A DNA stretch of 64,000 bases. Source: Poa pratensis. Its lineage: Eukaryota; Streptophyta; Magnoliopsida; Poales; Poaceae. Shown here piece after piece: positions 47,027-57,372 of the stretch (positions within the stretch are counted from its first letter, which is position 1; each line of letters opens with the position of its first letter). The stretch spans positions 18,187,166 to 18,251,165 of the forward strand of contig CAMZMU010000107.1 in NCBI GenBank assembly GCA_947311845.1, given 5' to 3'. A program made the translations under genes and the position numbers. Below the pieces are notes generated by a model. It was not told the DNA's origin. It worked only from the letters and a program-made list of their open reading frames with translations, and searched no databases.

Positions 47027-48484
47027 CTAATGCTTGATCACGTCGGGGATGTCGACGGGGTACCGGTGGACGCAGGCGGCCCAGGGCCCGTCAGCGCCGC
47101 CCTCCACCGCCGGCGGCCGGATGCACTCCCAGGCGGCGCTGTTGCACTTGAACCCGGAGCCGAAGCCTATCATCCACAACCGATCTCCCTTCCGCATCCG
47201 CCCCTTGGCCTCGATGTAGGCCAGCTCGTACCAGAGCGAGCTGCTGGACGTGTTGCCGAACCGGTGCAGCGTCATCCGCGACGCCTCCACCTGCTCGTCC
47301 GACAGCGCCAGGCTGCGCTGCAGCTCGTCGATCACGGCGCGCCCGCCCGCGTGGATGCACAAGTGCTCGAACGCCGTGCGGAAGTCCGGGATGTACGGCC
47401 TGATCCCGCTGTTCTGAGCCACCTTCCGCGCGATGAAGGACGCCGCGAACAGCAGCTGCTCCGACGCGGGCAGGACCAGCGGGCCCATGGCCGTGATGTT
47501 CGCCTTCAGCGCGTCCCCCGCGATGCTCATCAGGTCCTTGGACAGGTTGATCCCCACGTTGCCACGGGCGTCCTCCTCCTGGTACACGCACCGGTACGCG
47601 CCGTCCTTGGCGCCCGTCAGGGTGCGCACCACGCGCGCGAGCCGGAACCGCGCGTTGGTGCCGTCCGTGGAGAGCAGCACGGCGGCGCCGCCCATGCGGA
47701 ACAGGCAGTTTGGGAGCAGCATGGCGCGCTCCTCGCCCATGTAGTAGTTCGGGGTGATGGTCTCCGTCGACACCACCAGCGCCTTGGACCCCTTCGGCGC
47801 CACCTGGAGCAGGTTCCTGGCCAGCCCCACGGAGATGAGCCCCGCGCTGCAGCCCATGCCCGCGAGGTGCACGTTGCGCACGTCCTTGCGGAGCTTGTAC
47901 CGGTTCACGATCATGTCCGCGAAGGACGGCGTCGGGGCGAACAGGCTGCAGTTCACGACGAGGATGTCGATGTCCTGTGCTGAGACGCCGGTCTTGGCGA
48001 GCAGGTCGTCGATGGCGGAGAAGACGATGAGCTCGGCCTCGGCGCGGGAGGACTCGAGGTCGCGGGATGGCGGGATGTAGTGCTGCGCGTACGGAAGGCA
48101 CGTCTCCTCGCCGAGCCCCGACCGCTCCAGGAGGCGCGACATGAACCGGACGCTGCGCTCGTCGAAGCCCGGCCACACGCGGGCGTGCTCGTAGAAGGTC
48201 GCGAACGGGACGCGGCAGTTGGGTGTGGTGCGGAAGCACGCGTAGTCCACCATGTACACCGCGCGCGGCCGGAGCATGAGGTAGAGGGCCGTCGTCGCGG
48301 CCGGGACGAACGTGGCCAAGAAAATGTGCACGGGCCGGAGCGCGCGCAGCCGGGCGAGCAGCTCGTCGGGCCCTTGCTCCGCCGCCCTGAGCACGACCAG
48401 GGCGGCGACCGGCACCACCACGACCGCGAGGAGGTTGCTCACCACGAGCTGGAACAGCCGCTTGAGCTGGCCCGACGAGCTCAT
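47027..48484 (-). CDS. KCS: 3-ketoacyl-CoA synthase (KCS), single exon
   Basis: Condensing enzyme of the ER fatty-acid elongase: joins malonyl-CoA to a long-chain acyl-CoA, the first, chain-length-determining step for very-long-chain fatty acids, waxes and suberin. 485 residues, usual for the FAE1/KCS family. ATG at 48484 is chosen; upstream codons in frame to 48556 lack an ATG. Two N-terminal membrane segments (about 13-34 and 53-71). Catalytic residues are present: Cys212 in AGMGCSAG, His378 in CIHAGGRAVID, His407 and Asn411 in LHRFGNTSSSS. The C-terminal GFGSGFKCNSAAWEC is intact. No introns, stops or shifts. A TTTAAATT TATA-like box lies about 110 bp upstream on the minus strand. The specific KCS number cannot be given from sequence reading alone. 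Confidence 0.96.
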   Translation of the reverse strand: MSSSGQLKRLFQLVVSNLLAVVVVPVAALVVLRAAEQGPDELLARLRALRPVHIFLATFVPAATTALYLMLRPRAVYMVDYACFRTTPNCRVPFATFYEHARVWPGFDERSVRFMSRLLERSGLGEETCLPYAQHYIPPSRDLESSRAEAELIVFSAIDDLLAKTGVSAQDIDILVVNCSLFAPTPSFADMIVNRYKLRKDVRNVHLAGMGCSAGLISVGLARNLLQVAPKGSKALVVSTETITPNYYMGEERAMLLPNCLFRMGGAAVLLSTDGTNARFRLARVVRTLTGAKDGAYRCVYQEEDARGNVGINLSKDLMSIAGDALKANITAMGPLVLPASEQLLFAASFIARKVAQNSGIRPYIPDFRTAFEHLCIHAGGRAVIDELQRSLALSDEQVEASRMTLHRFGNTSSSSLWYELAYIEAKGRMRKGDRLWMIGFGSGFKCNSAAWECIRPPAVEGGADGPWAACVHRYPVDIPDVIKH

Positions 48485-48924
48485 GCTAACCGTGCGTGCG
48501 TACTCTGTCGTTTGCGTTCGAGTCTGTACTGGACTGCTGGCTCGTGGTCGTGTCACCTCGCGGTGGGGAGCGAGAAGAAAGCCGGGAGGGAGAATTTAAA
48601 GAAGCCAAAGCCCGGGTGCTGGACCCACACTGGTGGTCACCGAGCCTGTCGCTCACAGGCAGCAGACTCACGATGATGATGACTTAATGAGTCAACTCTA
48701 CGAGTAGGTAGGTGGCTCCTCCGCCCGAATTACTCAAGTTTTATTACAGTAGTACAGCACTTCACCAAATTCCAAATTAATCCTAATTGCATACTATTAA
48801 ATATAACTCAAAGTTTTTAAACTAATTTAAAATTGACCAAGTCTATGGTAAGATAATCCGAACGCAAAGTAAAAGTATAAATTTAGTCAAAATTTAACAT
48901 TTTCTGAATTTATGAAAAGATATG
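48485..48924 (-). promoter_or_regulatory. 5' flank and promoter region of KCS
   Basis: Upstream region up to the TSD of the Gypsy element at 48925. A TATA-like tttaaatt occurs near 48593-48600 on the minus strand. Farther up the sequence is AT-rich. The retrotransposon begins about 445 bp upstream of the KCS ATG. Confidence 0.5.
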
Positions 48925-48929
48925 AACAT

Positions 48930-50568
48930 TGTCAGGGATGTAACCCCGGGTACCCCAAAGTGTTGGTTTAACCGAGGTGCTAAAGGGAGTAAAAGCAGGA
49001 AATAGAAATGGTAAAAGATAAAGAAACAGGAAGAAAAACCAGTCTGGGCCGAATCTGGTTCTGCCTTCTGGACCGAATCTGAGTGTATCTCGGTTAGGGC
49101 TGGCATTGCCCTTACCCGGAATGGGCCATGTTTCCCAGTTGGACCGGATCGTGAGCTTACCTCGGTGAGCCGAATCAAACTATCTCGGACCAGCTCTCCT
49201 CGCCTCGCGTGGATCGAGTTCCTCCAATCCCGGTCGAACTGTGCTCGCTAGCCTCAGTTGGCTTCCAGTCTCGTCAGGCCTCCTCCATCTTAGGCGGGCC
49301 GGCCCAGCGAACCTCGCTTGGACCGAGCCATGCTTCACTCGGATCGAGCCAACATCACTGAATCCGGATGGGCTAGCGCTCCCTCTGTCTCGGACTAGGC
49401 CAAAGTTGGCTGAACCTCGGGCGGGCCAGGCCGCACCAGCCTCGGCTGGACCACGCCGTGAGACTAATCTCGGATGGGCTGGGCTCCTGATTAATCCGGA
49501 TCGGGCCACCATCCTGGAATTCGGCTGGCCCGATACTGTTCTGATTCGGCTGGAGCTCTTTATTCAGATAGGCCGGCTCGTTTCTCCTGACTCGGTTAAC
49601 CGGGATCTATGCACCCGCGCTGGGCCTGGGCCTCGTTACCTTCAGAAGCAGGCTGAGATGGCTAGTCTCGGAGAGAGCAAGACGGCCACGATCGAGACCT
49701 CACCTCGGTTGTTTATTTCTTCCAGCGTGCACCACTGAGCGGATCGATGCAGTTTCTATCTCGGGCTGGACCAAGGTCCTCTACTCGAATTGATTAATCT
49801 CGGACAGCCCGAGTCAGTTGTATCTCGGGTGGGCAAAGATCGATACCTCCAGCGCTGCTCCATCATCGACATCTCCCCAAGTCTACTCCAACCGGATCAA
49901 CTCCAACCGGATCATCTCCAACCGGGTCATCCCCGCCGATGCCGGGACACCCTTATCCGAATCATCATAAATATCTTCGGGAGAGGATAAGAAGAGGACG
50001 TGGAGATTCTCAAGACAATGGCTAGACGACAAAGGAAAGGACGGCATCTCCCGGAGATGCCGGAGACAAGTGCTAGAAGACAAAGGAGTCAACTGTGCTA
50101 CAGTGCATGGTGTCTCCTCCTCCACTCATTGTTCCCTGGGTTCCACGTTATAAGGGGCACCAGGGAGAGGGGACGGGGAGGAGAGGCACGGGCGACCACG
50201 CACACAGCCCCTGGGCTCTCTCTTCTTCCTCTTGCTCACTGGAGCTTTCTTCTTCCTAGAGTTCCTCTCCATTGCTAGATCTTCACAGCTCGAGGAGCAC
50301 ATGTACAAATCATATACAAAGAGGAGAATACACCAAGTAGGCTAGTGTTGCAGTAGGGGTTTTACCTCCTCACGAGGGCCCCGAAGCAGGGTACATCGTG
50401 TGTGCTTTGTGTTCTTGCGGTTCTTGTTCTTGTTCTTGCTTGTTCTTCGTGTTCTTCGTGTGTTCTTCGTGTGCGACTCCATCGTGCAATCCCTCCCCGA
50501 AACCACAAGCATCCGTTCGGCCCCAGAATAAGCCTACCCCTAGGCATCTGCGTGTTCCCACCACGACA
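48930..50568 (+). repeat. 5' LTR of the Gypsy element
   Basis: 1639 bp, from TGTCAGGGATGTAAC to CACCACGACA. A TATA-like gttataagg is near 50146-50154. A (gttcttcgt) repeat occurs near the 3' end (50442-50475). Differs from the 3' LTR at seven positions. Confidence 0.95.
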
Positions 50569-50570
50569 GT

Positions 50571-50588
50571 TGGCGCCCACCGTGGGGC
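50571..50588 (+). other. Primer binding site
   Basis: tggcgcccaccgtggggc lies two bases after the 5' LTR end, the standard place for the tRNA primer site. The matching tRNA was not determined. Confidence 0.75.
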
Positions 50589-53370
50589 GAGCAGTGGCGT
50601 TGGCTGGGGTTTCCTTCCGGACGGGCACCGTCACTGGCTCCGGCGAGCGGGTCCTCTCTGGGCTCGTTTGCAAGATCGGCGAGTTCAACTTCATCAGCGA
50701 CAACGCGGGGTGCTTCGCCAACAAGCCCTTCCCCGCTGACGGCTTCCTCATGACGCTCGGCAGCTTCGTCACCTACGTCGCCACCGAGCCTGTCCGCGAG
50801 TACCCGGCGCAGGTGCTCGTGGCTGAGGATCCTCCCTCTTTCCGCGCAGCTCTCGGACGGCGTAGCGCTCGCCCCGGGAGTAGCGTGGAGGTAATGGTGG
50901 TTGGAACCAAGTGCGCGGCTGGCAAAGGAGATGCCAGCAAGAGCATGCCCGAGGAGCTGGCCACGCCAGTTGATCCGGTTGACAAGCCGACTCGGACAGC
51001 GAAGTTCCCAAAGGAGAGACCAGATCCGGTTGGCCCGCTTGGCATGTCAAGTAGGGAGGCTCCCTTAGAGGATGTCCTGGAGAAGCTATCTCGGCCAGTG
51101 GCACCTGGGGCAATGTAGAGCTCACTGTAGCTCAGCTAGAGGCAGAGCGCCTGAGGTTGCAAAAAGAAGCCCGGTTAGTGGTGGAGTCTAGGCAAGCCTT
51201 TGATAGAGATATGAGAGAGTACAATGCTGCCAATGGTATCACCGATGGCTTTACTCCTGTAGTGCATCGCTCACGCAAGAAAGCCGAGTTGCGTAACCGG
51301 GGTAAGGACCTCAATGACGAGTTAGCTAGAGCTGCAGGATCGAGCTCAGTAAGGCTACTAGTCATAGATCTGGCACAGGCAAGCCGGTGTATAGCTCCCC
51401 GGCTAAGAATCTTAGGGCTGCAGCGGCAGCGCGAGCCGAGTTGAGTACACTAACCGGGGACGCTTGGCGAAGCAGGCAGAGAGAGTCAATGAGCTAGTAG
51501 ATGTGTGTAACCGGCAGAATGAGGCTTACCGGAAAGCTAATCCGGATGCAGGTGTTTCTCGGGTAGTAGTGTCGGTTAAGGCTGTTAGCCAGAGATCCAA
51601 GGGGCAGGCGTCATCCCCGCACGTCGGAGTTGACCGGGCCCAGAGCGTGAACTCGGGTAAGAGCAAGCAGCTGCAGACCTATGATGCTGAGTATGCCGGC
51701 AAGCAGCTAGCCGCTCAAGGAAGAGGTGGCCAAAGCAGAAACAGTGGTGGACAAGGCTACCCGGGAGCTGGAAGGGGCAATTCGGCTGGCCGAGGTCAAC
51801 CACCTCGTCCTCCTGGGCAGCAAGTGATTGTGCGAGCGCAACAGCAAGGTGGTGGCCAGGCGGGCTACCGCTATGATGACGGAAATTCGGCTATGGCGCG
51901 AGCCGGATACCAGACGTATGATAATGCACTTGCATCAAGACTGGGACCTCGGGCATTGGATCCGAATGATCAGCGTCTCAAGTTGGATAGAATTTACCAG
52001 TCCGAGAAGCTAGAAGAGCAAGGCCCACCGGGTCCTCCATGTTTTGGACCTCGGATCATGAACGAGCCGAGCGTGCCGTTATTTCAGCTTGGCCGAAGCA
52101 CAAAGCCATATAATGGCAACACAAAGCCACAGATTGGCTGATAGACTATGTATCATCAGTGCACATTGCGGGGGGCAATCGCCGATGGGCGGTCCGGTAT
52201 CTCCCGCACATGTTGGAAGGGCCAGCCCGGATTTGGCTGAATAACTTACCGCCGGGTAGTATCAACTCTTGGATGGACTTGGAGGAGGCATTTTACAGTA
52301 ATTTCTCCAGCACCTACAAGAGGCCTAACCGACCTCAGCTCCTGGCTGCGTGCAAGCAGGAAGAACGGGAAACAGACCGAGAATTTTGACTCGGTGGAGC
52401 AACATTCGCAACTCTTGCGAAGGTGTCGTGGAGGAGCAGGCAATTTCTTGGTTTGCGCAGGGTTGCCGACATGGCACCCCGCTCTGGCAGAAGCTCCAGA
52501 GGGATATGCCCAAGACACTGGCGGAAACGATCCGGATAGCAGATACGTATGCTCTTGGTGATCCGACACAGCCAGCATTGGATGCAGTGGGAACAAGCAG
52601 GAGGCAACCGGTTAACAACCGAGTAGGACCATTGAGGCCCAATGACCGACATGAATTCGGTTACAAAAGAAGAGATCCGGATTATAGATACGGTTCAGAT
52701 CAGGTTGCTGCAGTGAATATGGACCATCCTGGAGCAGGAGATGGTCAGAGACAAAAGACTGAGGGTCCAGCTTGGAGGCCGAATCAAGGTGCTGGCCAAG
52801 AAAGTATGGGATGGATCGAGTCCTCCTCTAACTTTTGAGTCAAGATTAGACGGGCCTTGCTGTTATCACACAACAGACCCACGCAAGCCGGCCAATCATT
52901 CAACTCGGAATTGTAGCTGGCATCATCGCATTCAGGCGGAGGGTCAGAGAGGACCACCTCAGAGAGGTGCTCCTAGACCGAATTTCAGGCCGAATATGCC
53001 TTTAACCGGAGCCAATACAATCCCGGTGAACGCAGGAGCTCCAAGACCGGCAGCCACAAAGCCGGTTAACCTGGTAAACATGGGAGGCAACGACAATGGT
53101 GCTGGTCCGAGTCGGCAAGGTGGATACCCCGGTAATGAGTACAAGGAGGCTCATCAAAGTTATGTGGTTTTTGTGACCGAGCCAACTGACAAGAAAAGTC
53201 AGCTGCGAAGGGCGAAGGAGGTGAATGCAGTCATACCAGCAGTCCCAAAATACCTGAATTGGTCCGAGCAGGAGATCACTTGGAGCAGGGCTGATAACCC
53301 CAGAATTATGCCAAGTCCAGGAAACTATGCACTAGTGGTGGATCCGACTTTGGTGGACCCAAGCTTAACG
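50589..53370 (+). pseudogene. gag region, broken by frame slips
   Basis: Gag-like capsid protein of the Gypsy element. Recognisable pieces: KCAAGKGDASKSMP-type N-terminal part (to 51118), QKEARLVVESRQAFDRDMRE, the conserved capsid segment YLPHMLEGPARIWLNNLP (52200-52260) with SWMDLEEAFYSNF, and TRWSNIRNSCEGV-like helices, then an atypical zinc-knuckle-like part (GPCCYH ... CSWHH, about 52850-52925). Frame breaks that can be placed are near 51108, 51457, 52134, 52386 and 53350; further ones near 51346 and 52830 are less certain. Each resolved break looks like one missing base in a short run. No sequence is restored here. Confidence 0.8.
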
Positions 53371-53780
53371 TGAGGTTTAGCCGAGTCTTGATTGACAATG
53401 GCAGTGCCATAAACATCATGTATCGGGACACAATGGTCAAGTTGGGTATTTCGCCGAATCAGTTGCAGCAGAGCAGTTGTACCTTCCATGGTATAGTACC
53501 CGGGGTGTCTTGTTCCCCAATGGGTAAGATCTGGGTAGATGTGCTGTTTGGTACCAAGGACAATCACCGGCTTGAAGTCTCGAGTTCGAGGTGGTAGATT
53601 TGGAGAGCCCATACCATGCTCTACTTGGCCGGCCTGCGTTAGCCAAGTTCATGATATCCACCATGTGGCCTACCTCAAGATAAAGATGCCAGGCCCGAAT
53701 GGTATTATCACTGTTGCGGGAGATTACAAAAAGCCATACAGTGTGCCACGATCGGTTCCACCTTAGCCGAATCATTGGTG
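53360..53780 (+). pseudogene. Aspartic protease region of the Gypsy element
   Basis: The retroviral-type protease motif is RVLIDNGSAINIM (active Asp in D-N-G-S, where many relatives have D-G-G-S or D-S-G-S), followed by VDVLFG and YHALLGRPALAKFM, the second conserved loop. Frame slips near 53581, 53661 and 53730 break the reading frame. The protease would cut the Gag-Pol precursor. Confidence 0.75.
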
Positions 53781-54054
53781 ATCCAAGCTGAGAAGAGCAA
53801 GATGCATGAGGTGGTGGCAATGGCGAAGTCAGCTCAGCTCGGTGTGCTGGCTATGACCAATCCGGATGGAGGTGCAACATTTGAGATGCCCAAGGAACAA
53901 AGAAGATCCCATTGACCCGGAGAACCCGGAGCGCATGGCCATCATTGGTGCCGGGCTGGATGAGAAATAGGAAAGCGCGCTCTGTCACTTCCTCCGTGAG
54001 AATCGGGATATCTTTGCATGGTCGGCTAAGGACCTGCCTGGTGTTCCGAGGGAG

Positions 54055-54771
54055 TTGGCAGAGCACTCTTTATTTGTCAGGCCGGATGTAAAACCGGTGA
54101 GGCAACCGACTCGGCGTCTCTCAGATGATCGAAGAAAAGTGGTGCTGGATGAGCTGGCTAAGTTGCTTGCAGCCGGATTCATTATGGAGGTGTTGCATCC
54201 AGACTGGATATCCAATCCGGTTCTGGTAGAGAAGAAGAAGGACGAACCAGCGGTGGTCAAGGTGTGGCGCATGTGCATCGATTTCACCAACCTAAACAAG
54301 GCGTGCCCGAAGGATCCATTTCCTTTACCTCGGATTGATCAAGTGATCGATTCTACTGCTGGGTGTGAGTTGTTGTCTTTTATTGATGCGTACTCTGGTT
54401 TTCACCAGATACCACTGAACCCTAAAGATCAAATAAAGACTGCTTTTATTACCCCGTACGGGGCGTATTGCTATCGTGTCATGTGTTTCGGTTTGAGAAA
54501 TGCCGGTGCAACTTATCAGAGATGTATGCAGAAATGCTTACACTCCCAAATGGGCAAGAATGTGCAGGTGTATGTCGATGATATCGTCATCAAAACTAAA
54601 GAAAAACACACTCTCCTCGAGGATCTCGAGGAAACATTTGTGAACTTGAGAAAATATCGGTTGAAATTGAATCCGGATAAATGCACCTTTGGTGTCCCGG
54701 CTGGAAAGTTGCTCGGTTTCCTTGTATCGAGCCGAGGTATTGAGGTGAATCCGGCTAAATCCGAGCCATAG
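54055..54771 (+). CDS. Reverse transcriptase domain of the Gypsy element
   Basis: An open frame of 238 codons carries the RT palm and fingers: KVWRMCIDFTNLNKACPKD, FPLPRIDQVID, LSFIDAYSGFHQI, GLRNAGATYQRCM and the catalytic VYVDDIVIKT. It is intact over the core, but the frame ends at a slip near 54765, and a nonsense TAG is upstream at 53968-53970. A second slip lies near 54819. So the domain is recognisable but not joined to its neighbours. Confidence 0.93.
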   Translation: MAEHSLFVRPDVKPVRQPTRRLSDDRRKVVLDELAKLLAAGFIMEVLHPDWISNPVLVEKKKDEPAVVKVWRMCIDFTNLNKACPKDPFPLPRIDQVIDSTAGCELLSFIDAYSGFHQIPLNPKDQIKTAFITPYGAYCYRVMCFGLRNAGATYQRCMQKCLHSQMGKNVQVYVDDIVIKTKEKHTLLEDLEETFVNLRKYRLKLNPDKCTFGVPAGKLLGFLVSSRGIEVNPAKSEP

Positions 54772-54790
54772 AAAGAATGAAATTGCCTAA

Positions 54791-55291
54791 ATGTCTAAAA
54801 GATGTACAAAAATTCACGGGTGTTTAGCCTCGTTGAGTCGGTTTGTGAGTCGGCTAGGAGAAAAAGCCTTGCCCTTGTATCAGTTGATGAAAAAGAGCAC
54901 CGGGTTCACGTGGACCCCGCAGGCAGATTCGGCTTTCAACGAATTAAAAAAGATGTTGTCCACTGCACCAATTCTGGCGTCACCTTTGCCGAATGAGCCA
55001 ATGCTACTTTACATTGCGGCCACTAACCGGGTCGTAAGTGTGGTCATAGTGGTAGAGCGAGAAGAGGAGGGTAAATCCGTGCAGAGACCGGTGTACTATT
55101 TAAGTGAGGTGATCTCAACCTCAAAGCAAAATTATCCTCACTACCAGAAGATGACATACGGTGTATACCTGGCGGCCAAAAAGTTGAAACATTATTTCCA
55201 AGAACACCCGATTACCGTGGTATGTGAAGCTCCAATCGCGGAATCATTGGGTGCAAAGATGCGACTGGCCGGGTTGCCAAGTGGGCAATAG
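54791..55291 (+). CDS. RNase H domain of the Gypsy element (RT-linked)
   Basis: The connection and RNase H parts follow RT: SLSRFVSRLGEKALPLYQLM, FTWTPQADSAFNELK, YIAATNRVVSVVIVVERE, YYLSEVISTSKQNYP and YGVYLAAKKLKHYFQEH. This domain removes RNA from the RNA:DNA hybrid. The first catalytic position where relatives usually have Asp (in the LYLAVS-like strand) reads differently here, so activity is doubtful. Frame slip near 55242. Confidence 0.85.
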   Translation: MSKRCTKIHGCLASLSRFVSRLGEKALPLYQLMKKSTGFTWTPQADSAFNELKKMLSTAPILASPLPNEPMLLYIAATNRVVSVVIVVEREEEGKSVQRPVYYLSEVISTSKQNYPHYQKMTYGVYLAAKKLKHYFQEHPITVVCEAPIAESLGAKMRLAGLPSGQ

Positions 55292-55377
55292 AAGTATCTC
55301 CTTACACCCCGCATTATGAGAGAAGGGATGCTATCAAGTCTCAGGCTTTACCAGATTTCCTTTGTGACTGGGCCGAG

Positions 55378-55818
55378 ATGCAGTATGAGCCACCCAAGCC
55401 GGATTACAATTACTGGAAGTTGCACTTTGATGGCTCCAAAACCAAAATCGGATTAGGTGCTGGGGTGGTACTCATCACCGAAGCAAGATCATTGCGATAT
55501 GTGTTGCAGATTCATTTCTCAGCATCAAACAATGTGGCCGAATATGAGGCACTGATCCATGGGCTTAATGTGGCTAGGGACATCGGCATCCGCCGAATAG
55601 AATGTTTTGGTGATTCGGATTTAGTTGTGCAGCAATCTTCTGGAAATTGGGATGCTCTTGATGCCAATATGGCACTGTATCGGTTTCATGTCCAGAAAAT
55701 TTCAGGATTTTTTGAAGGCTGCGAGTACAAGCACATACCTCGGTTGGAGAACGAAGCTGCTGATGTCCTGTCAAAACTCGGGTCGTCTAGGGATGCAATT
55801 CCACCCGGATATCCTTGA
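55378..55818 (+). CDS. Second, archaeal-type RNase H domain (aRNH)
   Basis: A second RNase H-like domain: WKLHFDGSKTKIGLGAGVVL (first Asp), NNVAEYEALIHGL (Glu), CFGDSDLVVQQ (Asp) and NEAADVLSKLGS (last catalytic Asp region). The full set of acidic residues is present. Such an additional RNase H after the RT-linked one is characteristic of Tat-type Gypsy elements. The frame ends at a slip near 55808. Confidence 0.88.
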   Translation: MQYEPPKPDYNYWKLHFDGSKTKIGLGAGVVLITEARSLRYVLQIHFSASNNVAEYEALIHGLNVARDIGIRRIECFGDSDLVVQQSSGNWDALDANMALYRFHVQKISGFFEGCEYKHIPRLENEAADVLSKLGSSRDAIPPGYP

Positions 55819-56337
55819 ATCACCTAAGGGTCCCTTCAATCAAACCTTCGCCTGATTCCGAGTCAATTTTTATCCCAAAGCAAGAATCTGAGGCTGTCCC
55901 TATGAATGTTGATGTCGGTACATTGGGGAAGACCCGGGGACTGCATGGCGAGACCCGGGGACTGCTAACCGGATCTTAGGAAAGAGGAGCAGAGAAGAAG
56001 GTGGCTAACCGAATCTTAGGGAATGGGCAGAAGCTGATAGAAGAAATAATGGCGGCCGAACCAGTGGAAGTAGATGAGCACTTATTCCCTTTGCATCCAG
56101 TACCGGAATGGGCTGAAGAAATCATGAAGTTCATGTCGGAGGGGAGTTTGCCAAATGATGAAACCGAAGCTAGGCGAGTGCAGAGGAGGTCCAAGGCTTA
56201 CACCATCATCAACAAGGAGTTATACAAGAGGAGTGCAACCGAGGTGCTACAGCGTTGTGTGGAGCCAGCCGAGGGCAAGGAGATGCTCCTGAGATACATC
56301 AGGTGAATGTGGACATCATTGCAGTACAAGAGCCCTG

Positions 56338-57372
56338 GTGGCTAAGGTGTTCCGGCATGGATTTTACTGGCCCACTGCTCACGCGGATGCAGAGGACATA
56401 GTCCGAAAATGTGAAGGATGCCAAAGGTTTGCCAAGCAGACACACTTACCCGCATCGGCGCTCAAAACAATTCCTATCACTTGGCCGTTTGCTGTGTGGT
56501 GTTTAGATATGGTGGGAGATTTCAAGCCGGCTAGGGGTAACATGACACATATGCTGGTGATGGTGGATAAGTTCACCAAGTGGATAGAGGTGAAACCAAT
56601 CCGGAAAGTAGATGGTCGTTCGGCTGTAACTTTCCTGAAAGAAATTATTTTGAGATACGGTTACCCTCATAGCATCATCTCGGATAACGGCACAAACTTT
56701 GCTGTCGGAGAGTTTGCTCGGTTTTGCATGGATAAGGGAATCCGGCTAGATATAGCCTCGGTGGCACATCCGGAGTCTAATGGGCAAGTGGAAAGATCAA
56801 ATGCCCTGGTGTTGGCCGGCATCAAGGCTCGTCTCATTGAACCATTGCTGAAAACTCCGGGATGCTGGATAGACGAGATACCATCAGTACTGTGGGGTCT
56901 AAGGACCACGCCGAATCGGTCAACTGGCTATACGCCATTTTTTCTGGTTTATGGGGCAGAAGCTGTGCTACCCACTGACATAGAACATGATGCACCAAGG
57001 GTGGCAATGTATACTGAAACCGAGGCAAAAGAGGCCCGGGAAGATGCAGTGGATCTGCTAGAGGAAGCAAGAGAATTGGCTCTATCTCGGACAGCAATAT
57101 ACCAGCAGAATCTCCGACGATATCATAGTCGAAAGATCAGCCCTCGAGTGTTTCATGAGGGTGATCTTGTGCTAAGGCTGGTGCAGCGCAGCAAAGGCCG
57201 ACACAAGTTGTCACCTCCATGGGAGGGACCTTTCATTGTGAGCAGGGCTATGCACAATGACTCGTACTACCTTGTAGATGCACAGGAACCAAGGAAGGAT
57301 GGCCTGGACAGACCCGGACAAGAAACTAAGAGACCTTGGAATGTAGCTCTGCTTCGACCCTTTTACTCTTGA
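56338..57372 (+). CDS. Integrase of the Gypsy element
   Basis: Inserts the cDNA. A 344-codon open frame holds the second half of the HHCC zinc finger (CEGCQRFAK), the catalytic core with Asp in WCLDMVGDF, ISDNGTNF for the second Asp and the DDE Glu in HPESNGQVER, and the C-terminal GDLVLRLVQRSKGRHKLSPPW. It ends in NVALLRPFYS-stop. The His-His part of the zinc finger is just upstream in another frame (slip near 56302). No stop within the core. Confidence 0.94.
   Translation: MAKVFRHGFYWPTAHADAEDIVRKCEGCQRFAKQTHLPASALKTIPITWPFAVWCLDMVGDFKPARGNMTHMLVMVDKFTKWIEVKPIRKVDGRSAVTFLKEIILRYGYPHSIISDNGTNFAVGEFARFCMDKGIRLDIASVAHPESNGQVERSNALVLAGIKARLIEPLLKTPGCWIDEIPSVLWGLRTTPNRSTGYTPFFLVYGAEAVLPTDIEHDAPRVAMYTETEAKEAREDAVDLLEEARELALSRTAIYQQNLRRYHSRKISPRVFHEGDLVLRLVQRSKGRHKLSPPWEGPFIVSRAMHNDSYYLVDAQEPRKDGLDRPGQETKRPWNVALLRPFYS

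Noticed and set aside
48485..48556. Extended KCS N-terminus starting at 48556
   Set aside because: The codon there is GTG; the first ATG in frame is at 48484, which gives the usual KCS N-terminus.
46964..48676. Long plus-strand and alternative minus-strand frames over the KCS gene
   Set aside because: Shadow frames of the GC-rich KCS coding sequence.
49180..49738. Frames of 110-165 codons inside the LTRs
   Set aside because: They are duplicated at 59520-60078 in the other LTR, have no known domain and lie in regulatory LTR sequence.
52159..57372. Integrated plant pararetrovirus
   Set aside because: Long LTRs, 5-bp target duplication, integrase and Tat-type RNase H show an LTR retrotransposon; no movement or coat protein of a virus is present.
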